Assembly (NCBI RefSeq): GCF_030163795.1
Contig: NZ_JASJOF010000007.1
Span: 124,001 to 188,000 of the forward strand
Origin: Roseicyclus marinus
Lineage (GTDB): Bacteria; Pseudomonadota; Alphaproteobacteria; Rhodobacterales; Rhodobacteraceae
DNA length: 64,000 nt
Direction: 5' to 3'
Below, one piece after another: positions 63,282-64,000 of the stretch (position 1 is the stretch's first letter; each line of letters begins with the position of its first letter). The position numbers and the translations under genes were made by a program. Under the pieces are notes generated by a model that saw only the letters and a program-made list of their open reading frames with translations, made no database searches and was not told where the DNA came from.

Positions 63282-63383
63282 CGCCGGAGGCTCCCGCAGC
63301 CTGCCACTTGCGCCCCGCCGGGGTTGACTTCGACGCGCGCCAGCGGTCTATCGGCGCGACGCCAGAACCGCCCGAAGGGACCC

Positions 63384-64000
63384 ATGATGCACGCCTATCG
63401 CAGCCATACCTGCGCCGCCCTGACCGCCGAGAACACCGGGCAGACCGTCCGCCTGTCGGGCTGGGTGCATCGTCGGCGCGATCATGGCGGGGTCATCTTC
63501 ATCGACCTGCGCGACCACTACGGGATCACGCAGGTTCTGTGCGACCCTGACAGCCCGGTCTTTGCGCAGGTGGAAAAGCTGCGCGCCGAATATTGCATCC
63601 GCATCGACGGCGTGGTGAAGGCGCGCGACCCATCGCTCGTGAACCCGAAACTCCCCACCGGCGAGATCGAGGTGTTCATCCGCGACGTGGAGGTTCTGGG
63701 CGGGGTCTCGGGCGATCTGCCGCTGCAGGTCTTCGGCGATCAGGATTACCCCGAGGAGACGCGGCTGAAATACCGCTACCTCGACCTGCGCCGCGAGGCG
63801 ATGCAGGAGAACATGAAGCTGCGCTCGGATGTCGTGGCCTCGATCCGGCGGCGCATGTGGGATCTGGGCTTCCGCGAATACCAGACGCCGATCATCACAG
63901 CCTCCAGCCCCGAGGGCGCGCGCGATTTCCTGGTGCCAAGCCGTCTGCATCCCGGCAAGTTCTATGCCCTGCCGCAGGCGCCCCAGCAGTTCAAGCAACT
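63384..64000 (+). CDS. aspS: Aspartyl-tRNA synthetase, 5' part
   Basis: The frame is open from ATG 63384 (GAAGGGA upstream; ATG 63387 also possible) to the window end, giving 205 residues of a protein of about 590. The N-terminal OB anticodon-binding domain ([23 protein letters not shown]) and class II motif 1 ([18 protein letters not shown]) are present. It charges tRNA-Asp; the typical alphaproteobacterial form may also act on tRNA-Asn. Confidence 0.95.
   Translation, partial: MMHAYRSHTCAALTAENTGQTVRLSGWVHRRRDHGGVIFIDLRDHYGITQVLCDPDSPVFAQVEKLRAEYCIRIDGVVKARDPSLVNPKLPTGEIEVFIRDVEVLGGVSGDLPLQVFGDQDYPEETRLKYRYLDLRREAMQENMKLRSDVVASIRRRMWDLGFREYQTPIITASSPEGARDFLVPSRLHPGKFYALPQAPQQFKQ

Overview
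The window reads as a chromosome segment of a Rhodobacterales (Roseobacter/Rhodobacter-type) alphaproteobacterium carrying the right-hand end of an integrated mobile element. The assignment rests on high-GC core genes of typical alphaproteobacterial type and order (hflK-hflC-DUF2065-degP, glmU-glmS, lysC next to ptsP, DUF2842 after purA, a DUF6280-type protein, DUF1127) and on an alphaproteobacterial LexA box (GTTC-N7-GTTC). No 16S or species-level marker is present.

Positions 1 to about 21,582 are a mobilizable genomic island. From the left: the 3' end of a replication/HTH-like gene; a ColE1-style mobilization cassette (mobC, a relaxase, and two small genes nested out of frame inside the relaxase gene); a four-gene type II CBASS anti-phage operon (CD-NTase, E2-E1 fusion Cap2, JAMM protease Cap3, two-TM SAVED effector of Cap14 type); a roughly 0.5-kb hairpin-rich non-coding segment leading into ardC (anti-restriction); an expanded type I restriction-modification cluster (half-length HsdS-like gene, GIY-YIG-like gene, hsdM, hsdS, a TIGR04141/DUF6119-type gene, hsdR, a YgjP/M48-like metallopeptidase); then an excisionase-like gene and a tyrosine integrase pointing at the 3' end of a tRNA-Cys gene, the probable attachment site. 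No type IV secretion genes are visible, so the element looks mobilizable rather than self-conjugative, unless those genes lie left of the window.

Positions 21,583 to 64,000 are core chromosome: pcm-like methyltransferase and tolC; a PopZ/DUF2497-like acidic protein; a rhomboid protease; tRNA-Leu; purine and methylthioadenosine salvage (apt, mtnP); several small enzymes (flavin reductase, GNATs, GMC oxidoreductase, SulP transporter); ptsP and lysC; the amino-sugar operon glmU-glmS with trailing genes; a HAD phosphatase coupled to a DegT-type aminotransferase; pyrG, secG, purA; a large acidic protein; thiamine pyrophosphokinase, rpiA, glutathione reductase; hflKC and degP; and a ferredoxin divergent from a truncated dnaE2 fragment that has a LexA box next to its start codon. 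The window ends inside aspS.

Points of most interest: the out-of-frame nested mob genes with an H-E-H variant relaxase motif; the added genes in the type I RM cluster; the structured segment before ardC (candidate oriT, ssDNA promoter or leader RNA); the SOS-boxed dnaE2 remnant; and two triple-palindrome elements at gene ends.
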